Source: Pleurobrachia bachei
Lineage: Eukaryota > Ctenophora > Tentaculata > Cydippida > Pleurobrachiidae
NCBI GenBank assembly: GCA_000695325.1
Contig: AVPN01000004.1
Coordinates: forward strand, 23,432 to 43,894
Reading direction: 5' to 3'
DNA length: 20,463 bases
Shown: positions 8,992 to 18,200 of the stretch, one piece after another
Layout: each line of letters begins with the position of its first letter
Position numbering within the stretch: position 1 is the first letter of the stretch
Notes under the pieces: generated by a model
What the model was told of the DNA's origin: nothing
Database searches by the model: none
The model's input: the letters and a program-made list of their open reading frames with translations, nothing else
Program-made: the position numbers and the translations under genes

Positions 8992-9277
8992 ACTGCTTTA
9001 CTTTTGTATTTGGAACATTTTAAATGACGTTTTGTGTATTTTTTATTGCCTTATCCAGATTGAATTTTAATCGGGAGAAACAGTAAACAGGTGTAAATGC
9101 CCCGACCCCCGTATTTCCTGTACACTACAGTATTTTGTTCACACAAGACAGTCTGGACAAGTAAAATCCAGTTGCCTTTAGCAACATGACTTCCCTTCAG
9201 TTACATGATCTGTCCGGTGTCCCAGCGTGACCCCTTTACCCCAATTACCTGTAATAGACCCCCCTAGTCAGTAATAC

Positions 9278-9391
9278 CTGTGTCAGAAGTCTTGTCAGCA
9301 GTACTTTTATCCATGGTAGGGATGCATGTTTTAACTGCCACGTGCAGGATGTTGTGGTTCGTCCCCACCGTCTCCAGCAATGCACTCTTAT
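9278..9391 (-). CDS. UBR5: UBR5 exon 15
   Basis: The acceptor AG at 9393-9392 follows a T-rich tract and the donor is GT at 9277-9276. The 114 nt continue the phase of exon 14 (1 nt carried over, 1 nt passed on). The peptide LLETVGTNHNILHVAVKTC aligns with human UBR5 SHRCDGNRNILHACVSVC, a part of the protein between the propeller-like region and the UBR box. This is the last UBR5 exon identified in the window; no later exon was found on the minus strand down to position 1. Confidence 0.75.
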
Positions 9392-9786
9392 CTAGAGATA
9401 ATTAGCTAGTTAATTAGTTAATGATCGGTCCCTCTCAAGTCTCAAGTCTGGAGAGTGAAGAGGGGCTAGCTGAGTCAGATGAAGCGTCTAGCTCAGACGT
9501 ACAAAAGGGGTACAAAATATATGTATTCTCAAGAAAAGGGAGTACGGGATCTAAAATTCTGTTGATTAAGAGGGGAAGTAAAGAGCTATTAAAGATTTTG
9601 ACAAGTGACACCCAGAGATAGAGATAGAGATAGAGAGCGCCACGTGGATATCTTAGCTTTGGTAACCACTCCCCAAAACCAAATTTTCACGGAGAGATAT
9701 GAATAATTCGACAAGGAGAGAGAAAGGGACCATAGAAATAAATATTGCATCGATTTTCTAGAATTACCTGAATTTTTAAGACCTAC

Positions 9787-9895
9787 CTGATGTCTCGGTG
9801 AGACTGTGAAGGTAAACAGTAACTGCAGGGACAGCCCGACCTTGTATACACGGGATGAGAGTAGTTGGTTTTGTAACAACTACCATCAAGGATAC
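9787..9895 (-). CDS. UBR5: UBR5 exon 14
   Basis: The acceptor AG (9897-9896) and donor GT (9786-9785) enclose 109 nt, 36 codons + 1. VSLMVVVTKPTTLIPCIQGR and the following AVPAVTVYLHSL match the spacing of human AVIIMAVEKQTLMQHILRCD and EACRQYLMNL. Identity is modest, but hydrophobic positions and phase agree with both neighbours. The 930-bp duplication unit ends inside this exon. Confidence 0.65.
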
Positions 9896-9967
9896 CTGCG
9901 GTTAGTTTGGGGTAACAAGGTGACATCTTTAGGATATAAATAACACTGAATTGCAAGTTTGACATGA

Positions 9968-10038
9968 GCGTCGGTGGTTGAGTGGTACAATTCTCGCCTG
10001 CCACGCGGGAGGCCCGGGTTCGATTCCCGGCCGACGCA
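9968..10038 (+). tRNA. tRNA-Gly-GCC: tRNA-Gly (anticodon GCC), copy 1
   Basis: A 71-nt cloverleaf: acceptor stem GCGTCGG/CCGACGC with discriminator A, a D arm containing the A box TGGTTGAGTGG, an anticodon loop with GCC, and a T arm with the B box GGTTCGATTCC. No intron and no encoded CCA. A CTTTTT terminator follows at once. It lies inside UBR5 intron 13 on the opposite strand. Confidence 0.97.
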
Positions 10039-10112
10039 CTCTTTTTATTGCTATTAGCGATATATTATCCTAATATTTAATATTGGTCGCATTGGATTCC
10101 TGAGAGGGCAAG

Positions 10113-10183
10113 GCGTCGGTGGTTGAGTGGTACAATTCTCGCCTGCCACGCGGGAGGCCCGGGTTCGATTCCCGGCCGACGCA
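10113..10183 (+). tRNA. tRNA-Gly-GCC: tRNA-Gly (anticodon GCC), copy 2
   Basis: Identical to copy 1 over all 71 nt and displaced by exactly 145 bp. Its 74-bp 3' spacer, including the poly-T terminator, is the same as that after copy 1. Confidence 0.97.
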
Positions 10184-10257
10184 CTCTTTTTATTGCTATT
10201 AGCGATATATTATCCTAATATTTAATATTGGTCGCATTGGATTCCTGAGAGGGCAAG

Positions 10258-10328
10258 GCGTCGGTGGTTGAGTGGTACAATTCTCGCCTGCCACGCGGGA
10301 GGCCCGGGTTCGATTCCCGGCCGACGCA
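10258..10328 (+). tRNA. tRNA-Gly-GCC: tRNA-Gly (anticodon GCC), copy 3
   Basis: Identical to copies 1 and 2, again 145 bp further on. Its 3' flank diverges after the CTCTTTTTA terminator, which marks the end of the tandem array. Confidence 0.97.
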
Positions 10329-10335
10329 CTCTTTT

Positions 10336-10562
10336 TACCATCTTAAAAGAGCATCTTGACTTTAATCTATTAAACGGTATGGCACCGGCTATAGTACACA
10401 TTTTGCGTTCTATTACCACTTTGCTATCTAAGTCTCAAAGCCAGGAACCGACCGAAACAAACAAACAACCAATCAGAACTCATTATTTAGGTCACATGAT
10501 TGGTTATCAGCCAATTAGGGACCAGTATTTGCTGATTCGGTCAGATCATGCTCAAAACAAAC
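10336..10562. other. UBR5 intron 13 sequence with a dispersed repeat
   Basis: No exon or RNA gene seen. Positions 10469-10544 are the plus-oriented copy of a repeat whose inverted copies lie in UBR5 intron 5 (13280-13362, 15785-15867, 17392-17474). Shared words include TTATTTAGGTCAC, TTGGTTATCAGCCAAT and GACCAGTATTT. Confidence 0.6.
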
Positions 10563-10709
10563 CTCGTTTCCCCTGATATGGTGGGCAGCAAATGCAGCAG
10601 CCTGGACGGGAGGTAGATCATTCCACACCAGCCCCTTAATTCCAACCATATCGTCATATTGAACTGGAACCACACAGTCATTGTGATCACGTAGAACCAG
10701 TATATCTCC
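10563..10709 (-). CDS. UBR5: UBR5 exon 13
   Basis: The 147-nt exon (49 codons, phase 0 both sides) runs from an AG at 10711-10710 to a GT at 10562-10561. The peptide GDILVLRDHNDCVVPVQYDD continues ...GIKGLVWNDLPPV, clearly matching human UBR5 PIILRDGNGTIYPMAKDC and GGIRDPDWLDLPPI. It is the only copy in the window, lying just downstream of the duplicated exons 7-12, so transcripts from either upstream copy would need it. The residues after DLPPV are shorter than in human. Confidence 0.85.
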
Positions 10710-10763
10710 CTGGAGTAATGGAGGGGGTTAGTATATCACCCAGGAGAAATAGGGGGGGTTAGA
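10702..10763 (-). repeat. About 31-bp tandem duplication of the exon 13 acceptor region
   Basis: Positions 10702-10732 and 10733-10763 are imperfect copies. On the minus strand each has a pyrimidine tract followed by GGAGATATACT or GGTGATATACT. The outer copy has lost the AG. Confidence 0.7.
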
Positions 10764-10997
10764 ATTAATATGGGGTGTGTTAGAAATTAGAACCCTCGTG
10801 GGAACTTGCCTCGGTCCCAGGAACAGGTATGGAAATGCATTGGTTAACTTATAGAGCATTGGGCAACTGAAGAACGAAAAAAATATGAACGGTGATCTGT
10901 GATAGAGGGATGGAAAGAGAAAACATTTAGTCTAGACCACTACAATATACAATCATCATAACAAGCTAAATAAATTAGAATACACCGCCACACCCAC

Positions 10998-13494
10998 CTT
11001 GTGCTCCGAAAGGATAGAATCCAACTTCATGGGTCTCTTGGCAAGATACTCGTAGCAATCTTGTAGGCAGGGGTGCGGGGCTGTGGGGCTTACAGCTGGG
11101 CAGGAAATAGTGAACCAACTTGAGGCTCTGGGAGCCCTGGACAATAACCTGAGTGGGAGAGATGGGAGATGATGGAGTGAGAGAGTCAGAGACATGGGTG
11201 ACGATGACCTGAGAAAAGATTGGAGAGAGGGGAGTACTAGCCGGTATTTTCAGTAACTAGTGGTTAATTGTTATTACTGGTTACTACTGGTCTCTATTAG
11301 TTACAACTGGTTACTACTGGTTCCTATAGTTACCTGGACTCCCCTGTTACTCGCGGTAACGGCACACAGTGAGTTACTAGGCAGGTCCAGCTTGTGGAGA
11401 ATGGGTTGTGGGCTGGATGTTGTGGATGTTGTGGATCTGTCGGTGGAGCTGTGTTCGACACAATGGATATCCTCCAATCTCAACAATCTAATAAATAATA
11501 AGAGTTAAGTTATCCGTCACCCTTTCACCAGAGGGAGTTTAGACCAAAAATATGGCATGGTCGCGAAGGGTCGGGCCGGGGTGTGAAAGGGGAGTCAAAG
11601 GGGCACGCTATCTGGAAAACAAAGAAAACCCGGCGGTCAGTTACAGTACCTACCGGCAGTTTTTAATCAAGTCGGCGGGGTCAGTACTCTTGCTGTTGTA
11701 AGGGACTACAGCGGCGAACTTTCCATCAATCTTAACCACCTCATGTACTGGTGGACCATTATCCTGTAGGGGTGGTATGGGGGTTACTAACCCGATTAGA
11801 GAGTGGAGGACTGAGGCATTGTCCTGGACTAGGACAATGTCTTAGCTCCTAATATATAATCAGTATCAAAATATCGCGAAATATGTGGAGGGGTGGTAGG
11901 GTGGTTAGAGCGTCAATATCGTATAAACACACTTACGGAGACAATAACACAATTAGCTAGGTTCCACATAATTTCCCCTTCTTCTTCCTCCTCCTCCTCC
12001 TCCTCCTCTTCATCCTTTCCTAGTGGCTGGAGAAGAAGGAACCTCGCTTCCTTGCTATTTTCCCAGAGATTCTCCTGTAGGACTCCCACGGATGGCACAC
12101 CCTTTCTTACCCCATAGCCCCGGGCACCAATGTGGAAGTGTGGTCGCTTATTGAGCGATACCTGGGAGGGAATATTGATTTAACGATGTTTTAAATCATG
12201 AATAATAGGATTCATCCGACTCCAAAAAGGGGGTGCGGCGGGGTTGCAGGGTTTATTCAAGATCCGGTAAATCAAGGTTTGATTGTACCAATTTGTGTAC
12301 AACATTACCTTGCTTCCCACTTTGATTTCACGTGAGTTACTGCTACCAGTATGTTTGTTACTCGTGCTACTTCCCACCACAACACTCGCACCACCCTTGC
12401 TCTTCTTGCTTCCCTTATCCTTGGCCTCATTCTTCAGGGGGCAGTTACCACTGGGGAAGGAGCATGTAGTGAAAGTAAGTTTACATTCAATGTGAAAGTG
12501 ACTTACGAACAGTCACAGATCATAAATAGTGTAAGTGAACTGTGAAGGTAAGCATACATTAAAATCTAAAATGAAAGTGGAAGTAAACGAGAAGAAAGTA
12601 CAACTTACAACCAGTAAAGTTGGCCATCCTTGGTAGATATAACGGTGTAAAAATCGGTGGTAATAACAGTTGCCACATCAGCAGTTTTGATCTCCGGAAA
12701 CTCATGACAAGGCATCTGAAACAAAATGGAAGATGAAAATTTGAATCCTCGAAACGGATGTTACAAAACTCTGTGAATACTAAATAACCCCTCTAAAGAG
12801 GGGCGACCTTTGTGCACTGGAAAGGGGTTACTTCGTAACCAACAAAATTCTGTCTTCAGAAACATGTTGGCGAAATTAAAAAAAACTCTTTTGTAAATGC
12901 CAAGGAGGGTTAGAACATAGCTGCTTTCCAACATATTGGCGAAGTACGGGATTGGAAATGAAATTAACCCTCGGTAATTTTTGCTCGTGTATGCAATAAA
13001 ATGGTACACACATACCTGAATATAATCAGCCACCTCAGACAACTTCCTATCAACCAGGACAGCAACCTTGTTGTCAGTGGTTAGAAGGGTAGCACGGCTC
13101 AGGGATACAGATAGGTGGGATATGGTCTTATCTTTCAAACCCAGAACATCCAGATCTAACATCTCCTGAAACACAACGGTCAACACTGGATACATTGTGA
13201 AACATATCCTTGAATCAAGAAATGAAGATTCAGAAACTGCATTTGCAACAAAATGGACACATGAACACCAGGATCGGAACTGACCGAGTCAGGAAATACT
13301 GGTCACTGATTGGTCATTGGCTGATAACCAGTCACGTGACCTAAATAACCAGCTCTGATTGTATGAACACTAACCTCATCCTCACAATCGTACCAGCACC
13401 ACTGGTGTAGTTTGCCATTAGCATCTAGTGCCACTAATGCTGAATACATGGCCCCTATCTGGGTGAACTTCACTCCATCCTCCTCCCCTGACAC
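10998..13494 (-). pseudogene. UBR5: UBR5 exons 5 (partial) to 12, first copy (unit A left, D1)
   Basis: Exons: 13494-13375 (exon 5 lacking its first 72 nt and its acceptor), 13165-13016, 12715-12609, 12450-12309, 12161-11937, 11763-11654, 11487-11334, 11148-10998. Exons 6-11 keep open frames and good splice sites and encode the same protein as the second copy, with a few substitutions in 10 and 11 (for example N for T in PYNSKS). Exon 12 has one extra base near 11055-11071 relative to the other copy, shifting its frame before exon 13. With no exon-5 acceptor and a frameshifted exon 12, this copy looks unable to supply a normal UBR5 transcript. It could also reflect a second haplotype placed in tandem by the assembler. 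Confidence 0.75.
12490..12591. other. Intron 7 block, parallel complement of 14995-15096
   Basis: Aligned base by base at the 2505-bp unit offset, 100 of 102 positions are Watson-Crick complements in the same 5'-3' direction. The central two (12540-12541, CT) are identical. Both flanks are identical between copies. Splice sites of exons 7 and 8 are outside the block. Confidence 0.95.
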
Positions 13495-13499
13495 CCCAC

Positions 13500-15220
13500 C
13501 TTGTGCTCCGAAAGGATAGAATCCAACTTCATGGGTCTCTTGGCCAGATACTCGTAGCAGTCCTGGGGCAGGGGTGCGGGGCTGTGGGGCTTACAGCTGG
13601 GCAGGAAATAGTGAACCAACTTGAGGCTCTGGGAGCCCTGGACAATAACCTGAGTGAGATAGATGGGATTGAGAGAAATGGGGGAGAGATGGGGGACGAT
13701 AGCCTGAGAAAAGTGGGAGAGTGAGAGAGATGGGATTGAGAGAGATGGGGGACAATAACCTGGGAAAAGTGGGAGTGAGGTGAATGAGGATACTCGAAAC
13801 CGATATTTACGTTACAGTAACTGCTGGTCATGATTACTGGTTACTAAATACTAGCAGTTACTAACTAATGGTAACTTGAGATATACCTGAACTCCCCTGT
13901 TACTCGCGGTAACAGCACACAGTGAGTTACTAGGTAGGTCCAACTTGTGTAGAACGGGTTGTGGGCTGGATGTTGTTGTGGATGTTGATCTGTCGTTGGA
14001 GCTGTGTTCCACACAGTGGATATCTTCCAATCTTAACAATCTAAAATAACATGAGAGTTTAGCAATCCGCCACCCTTTACCCAGAGGGCCACAATGGACA
14101 GGTAGAGAGCTACCCGGAAAAACATGGGTAAACCTCTATACCGAGCATTGGGGCACCCCAACTGTACATACCGGCAGTTTTTAATCAAGTCAGCGGGATC
14201 GGTACTCTTGCTGGTGTAAGGGACGACAGCGGCGAACTTTCCATCAATCTTAACCACCTCATGTACTGGTGGACCATTATCCTGTAGGGGTGGCATGGAC
14301 TTATATGCGGAGGAGTGGGTAGTAACATGAGCTTAAGTATCCTAGTCGATTTTGGGGATGGGATGGGATTACCGTGGCATTGTCCTGAAAGGTAGGGTTA
14401 GAGAATAGAGAGGCATTGACTATAGGGTGGGTGAAACTTACGGAGACAATAACACAATTAGCTAGGTTCCACATAATTTCCCCTTCTTCTTCCTCCTCCT
14501 CCTCCTCCTCCTCTTCATCCTTTCCTAGTGGCTGGAGAAGAAGGAACCTCGCTTCCTTGCTATTTTCCCAGAGATTCTCCTGTAGGACTCCCACGGATGG
14601 CACACCCTTTCTTACCCCATAGCCCCGGGCACCAATGTGGAAGTGTGGTCGCTTATTGAGCGATACCTGGGAGGGAATATTGATTTAACGATGTTTTAAA
14701 TCATGAATAATAGGATTCATCCGACTCCAAAAAGGGGGTGCGGCGGGGTTGCAGGGTTTATTCAAGATCCGGTAAATCAAGGTTTGATTGTACCAATTTG
14801 TGTACAACATTACCTTGCTTCCCACTTTGATTTCACGTGAGTTACTGCTACCAGTATGTTTGTTACTCGTGCTACTCCCCACCACAACACTCGCACCACC
14901 CTTGCTCTTCTTGCTTCCCTTATCCTTGGCCTCATTCTTCAGGGGGCAGTTACCACTGGGGAAGGAGCATGTAGTGAAAGTAAGTTTACATTCATACACT
15001 TTCACTGAATGCTTGTCAGTGTCTAGTATTTATCACATTCACTTCTCACTTCCATTCGTATGTAATTTTAGATTTTACTTTCACCTTCATTTGCTCAAGA
15101 AAGTACAACTTACAACCAGTAAAGTTGGCCATCCTTGGTAGATATAACGGTGTAAAAATCGGTGGTAATAACAGTTGCCACATCAGCAGTTTTGATCTCC
15201 GGAAACTCATGACAAGGCAT
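13500..15220 (-). CDS. UBR5: UBR5 exons 7-12 (intact copy, D2)
   Basis: Exons 15220-15114, 14955-14814, 14666-14442, 14281-14172, 14040-13887 and 13649-13500 (888 nt, 296 codons) join in phase. Recognisable matches to human UBR5: GQLYWFGNCPLKNEAK for NSLYWWGVVPFSQRKK; GVPSVGVLQENLWENSKEAR for GIPKVGVLMESVWNMNDSCR; HEVVKIDGKFAAV for GKVLKVDGAYVAV; NCRLLRLEDI for DCRLLRIDEL. Exon 9 contains a run of about eleven acidic residues from a GAG/GAA repeat, in place of the lysine/glutamate-rich linker. This region forms part of the propeller-like fold before the UBR box. Exon 7 begins in phase 0, the phase in which exon 6 ends. Confidence 0.88.
13641..13760 (-). repeat. Triplicated acceptor upstream of UBR5 exon 12
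   Basis: On the minus strand three pyrimidine tracts end in CAG followed by GTTATTGTC, GCTATCGTC and GTTATTGTC, with exon starts at 13759, 13703 and 13649. Only the last continues into the conserved exon. The middle one would add 54 in-frame, stop-free bases. The other copy has two such sites (near 11148 and 11205). Confidence 0.8.
14995..15096. other. Intron 7 block, parallel complement of 12490-12591
   Basis: Partner of the previous entry. The block starts right after TTACATTCA and ends right before AAGAAAGTACAACTT, both shared with the other copy. Position 15045-15046 (CT) is the unaltered centre, flanked by exactly 50 complemented bases on each side. Confidence 0.95.
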
Positions 15221-15278
15221 CTGAAACAAAATGGAAGATGAAAATTTGAATCCTCGAGACGGATGTTACAAAACTCTG

Positions 15279-18200
15279 TGAATACTAAATAACCCCTCTA
15301 AAGAGGGGCGACCTTTGTGCACTGGAAAGGGGTTACTTCGTAACCAACAAAATTCTGTCTTCAGAAACATGTTGGCGAAATTAAAAAAAACTCTTTTGTA
15401 AATGCCAAGGAGGGTTAGAACATAGCTGCTTTCCAACATATTGGCGAAGTACGGGATTGGAAATGAAATTAACCCTCGGTAATTTTTGCTCGTGTATGCA
15501 ATAAAATGGTACACACATACCTGAATATAATCAGCCACCTCAGACAACTTCCTATCAACCAGGACAGCAACCTTGTTGTCAGTGGTTAGAAGGGTAGCAC
15601 GGCTCAGGGATACAGATAGGTGGGATATGGTCTTATCTTTCAAACCCAGAACATCCAGATCTAACATCTCCTGAAACACAACGGTCAACACTGGATACAT
15701 TGTGAAACATATCCTTGAATCAAGAAATGAAGATTCAGAAACTGCATTTGCAACAAAATGGACACATGAACACCAGGATCGGAACTGACCGAGTCAGGAA
15801 ATACTGGTCACTGATTGGTCATTGGCTGATAACCAGTCACGTGACCTAAATAACCAGCTCTGATTGTATGAACACTAACCTCATCCTCACAATCGTACCA
15901 GCACCACTGGTGTAGTTTGCCATTAGCATCTAGTGCCACTAATGCTGAATACATGGCCCCTATCTGGGTGAACTTCACTCCATCCTCCTCCCCTGACACA
16001 AACCACTCAGCCTCTTTGCAGTGAACCTCAGTGGCAGCTGAGTCATCTTTACCCTGGTCTGACATGACACTCTGAAAATATGGGGAGGGAGAGGGAGAGA
16101 GAGAGAGATAGAGAGAGAAGTTATTGTGATAAATCTCATTATATCTCAAAGGCAGACTGAATCCTGATCTCGCTATACCAAGTTAGAAACTCAGTACTCA
16201 CCCAGCTCTCGCCCTTCTCAGAAGACGGACACCCACCACCACTCCCACCAGTACTACTCCTCCTCTCAGTTAGACGTTCCGTCAGGGACCTCCTATCTGA
16301 ACGGAACAAGGAGGAAAATGTGTCCCAACTGGAAGGTCCACGGCTAGTAGCGGGTCGGGTAACTCGAGGAAGAGAACTGAAAGAGATGGGTGTTCAAAAT
16401 CTCTAGTTATCAAAATGTAGTTGAATTTGTTGGTTTCGGCAATTAAAAGATGTTATGACGACATAGCTCAATCACATACCTTTCAGAAAGACTGATGGGA
16501 GAACTCTCACTAGGTCTCCTATTAATCAGCACGTTCCTAGACGAAGGGGTTGAAGAGGAAGTAGAAGTACCGGTGGCAGACACAACGGTCGCTGCTGTAC
16601 TACTTCCCCCTCCTCCAGCACCTCCTGGTGTGGCACTACCACCACCAGCACCTCCACTAGCACCACCCCCTGCACTGCCCGGATTACGGAGCTGCGAGAA
16701 ATTAATTGCCACACTCTCACTATCAGGGTACAGGAAATCCAGATCAATGCCATCTTCAACCCCGCTATCAAACCAGGACACAACATCATCTCCACTGACC
16801 ACCAGGCTGTCCTCTTCCTCGCCATCATCGTCATCACGTGAGAGAAGGTTATTTACCGCTTCGTTGACATCAAGTCCAGTTCGTTTGAATACTAAATAAC
16901 CCCTCTAAAGAGGGGCGACCTTTGTGCACTGGAAAGGGGTTACTTCGTAACCAACAAAATTCTGTCTTCAGAAACATGTTGGCGAAATTAAAAAAAACTC
17001 TTTTGTAAATGCCAAGGAGGGTTAGAACATAGCTGCTTTCCAACATATTGGCGAAGTACGGGATTGGAAATGAAATTAACCCTCGGTAATTTTTGCTCGT
17101 GTATGCAATAAAATGGTACACACATACCTGAATATAATCAGCCACCTCAGACAACTTCCTATCAACCAGGACAGCAACCTTGTTGTCAGTGGTTAGAAGG
17201 GTAGCACGGCTCAGGGATACAGATAGGTGGGATATGGTCTTATCTTTCAAACCCAGAACATCCAGATCTAACATCTCCTGAAACACAACGGTCAACACTG
17301 GATACATTGTGAAACATATCCTTGAATCAAGAAATGAAGATTCAGAAACTACATTTGCAACAAAATGGACACATGAACACCAGGATCGGAACTGACCGAG
17401 TCAGGAAATACTGGTCACTGATTGGTCATTGGCTGATAACCAGTCACGTGACCTAAATAACCAGCTCTGATTGTATGAACACTAACCTCATCCTCACAAT
17501 CGTACCAGCACCACTGGTGTAGTTTGCCATTAGCATCTAGTGCCACTAATGCTGAATACATGGCCCCTATCTGGGTGAACTTCACTCCATCCTCCTCCCC
17601 TGACACAAACCACTCAGCCTCTTTGCAGTGAACCTCAGTGGCAGCTGAGTCATCTTTACCCTGGTCTGACATGACACTCTGAAAATATGGGGAGGGAGAG
17701 GGAGAGAGAGAGAGATAGAGAGAGAAGTTATTGTGATAAATCTCATTATATCTCAAAGGCAGACTGAATCCTGATCTCGCTATACCAAGTTAGAAACTCA
17801 GTACTCACCCAGCTCTCGCCCTTCTCAGAAGACGGACACCCACCACCACTCCCACCAGTACTACTCCTCCTCTCAGTTAGACGTTCCGTCAGGGACCTCC
17901 TATCTGAACGGAACAAGGAGGAAAATGTGTCCCAACTGGAAGGTCCACGGCTAGTAGCGGGTCGGGTAACTCGAGGAAGAGAACTGAAAGAGATGGGTGT
18001 TCAAAATCTCTAGTTATCAAAATGTAGTTGAATTTGTTGGTTTCGGCAATTAAAAGATGTTATGACGACATAGCTCAATCACATACCTTTCAGAAAGACT
18101 GATGGGAGAACTCTCACTAGGTCTCCTATTAATCAGCACGTTCCTAGACGAAGGGGTTGAAGAGGAAGTAGAAGTACCGGTGGCAGACACAACGGTCGCT

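Larger units (their letters stand above)
7941..9818. repeat. 930-bp tandem duplication spanning the GPCR tail and UBR5 exons
   Basis: Copy 1 is 7941-8870 and copy 2 is 8871-9818. They are nearly identical. Copy 2 has extra bases near 9505-9515 and 9700-9707 and is about 18 bp longer. The unit begins inside the last GPCR exon (codon for W301) and ends inside UBR5 exon 14 (minus strand). It therefore copies the end of one gene and exons of the convergent gene at the same time. The few differences imply a recent event or an assembly repeat. Confidence 0.95.
9968..10335 (+). repeat. Tandem array of 145-bp tRNA-Gly units
   Basis: Two full units and a third gene are identical in genes and spacers, so the array expanded by recent unequal exchange. 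Each unit carries its own internal pol III promoter and T-run terminator. Confidence 0.95.
10993..15999. repeat. Tandem duplication unit A (about 2.5 kb, two copies)
   Basis: Copies 10993-13494 and 13495-15999 are offset by 2502-2505 bp. The right parts (11931-13494 against 14436-15999) differ by only a few bases outside one 102-bp block. The left parts (exons 10-12) differ at roughly 8% of exon 11 positions, and the introns hardly align. The junction lies at 13494/13495, inside exon 5 on one side and just past the exon 12 donor on the other, with no clear microhomology. Confidence 0.92.

Noticed and set aside
9421-9621. 66-codon acidic ORF on the plus strand
   Set aside because: The equivalent in the first duplicate copy changes frame after about 28 codons, and no splice or homology support exists.
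10222-10576. ORFs running through the third tRNA-Gly gene
   Set aside because: Their recognisable part is only the translated tRNA; nothing resembles a protein.
14373-14384. 12-nt microexon between UBR5 exons 9 and 10
   Set aside because: It has AG and GT borders here, but the other copy lacks the donor, and alignment with UBR5 is better without the four residues. It is treated as an echo acceptor.
11893-14622. Poly-serine ORFs on the plus strand (11893-12117 and 14416-14622)
   Set aside because: They are the antisense of the glutamate run in UBR5 exon 9, duplicated with that exon.
12490-15096. Simple inversion as the explanation of the differing intron 7 blocks
   Set aside because: The reverse complement of one block does not match the other; only the unreversed complement does.
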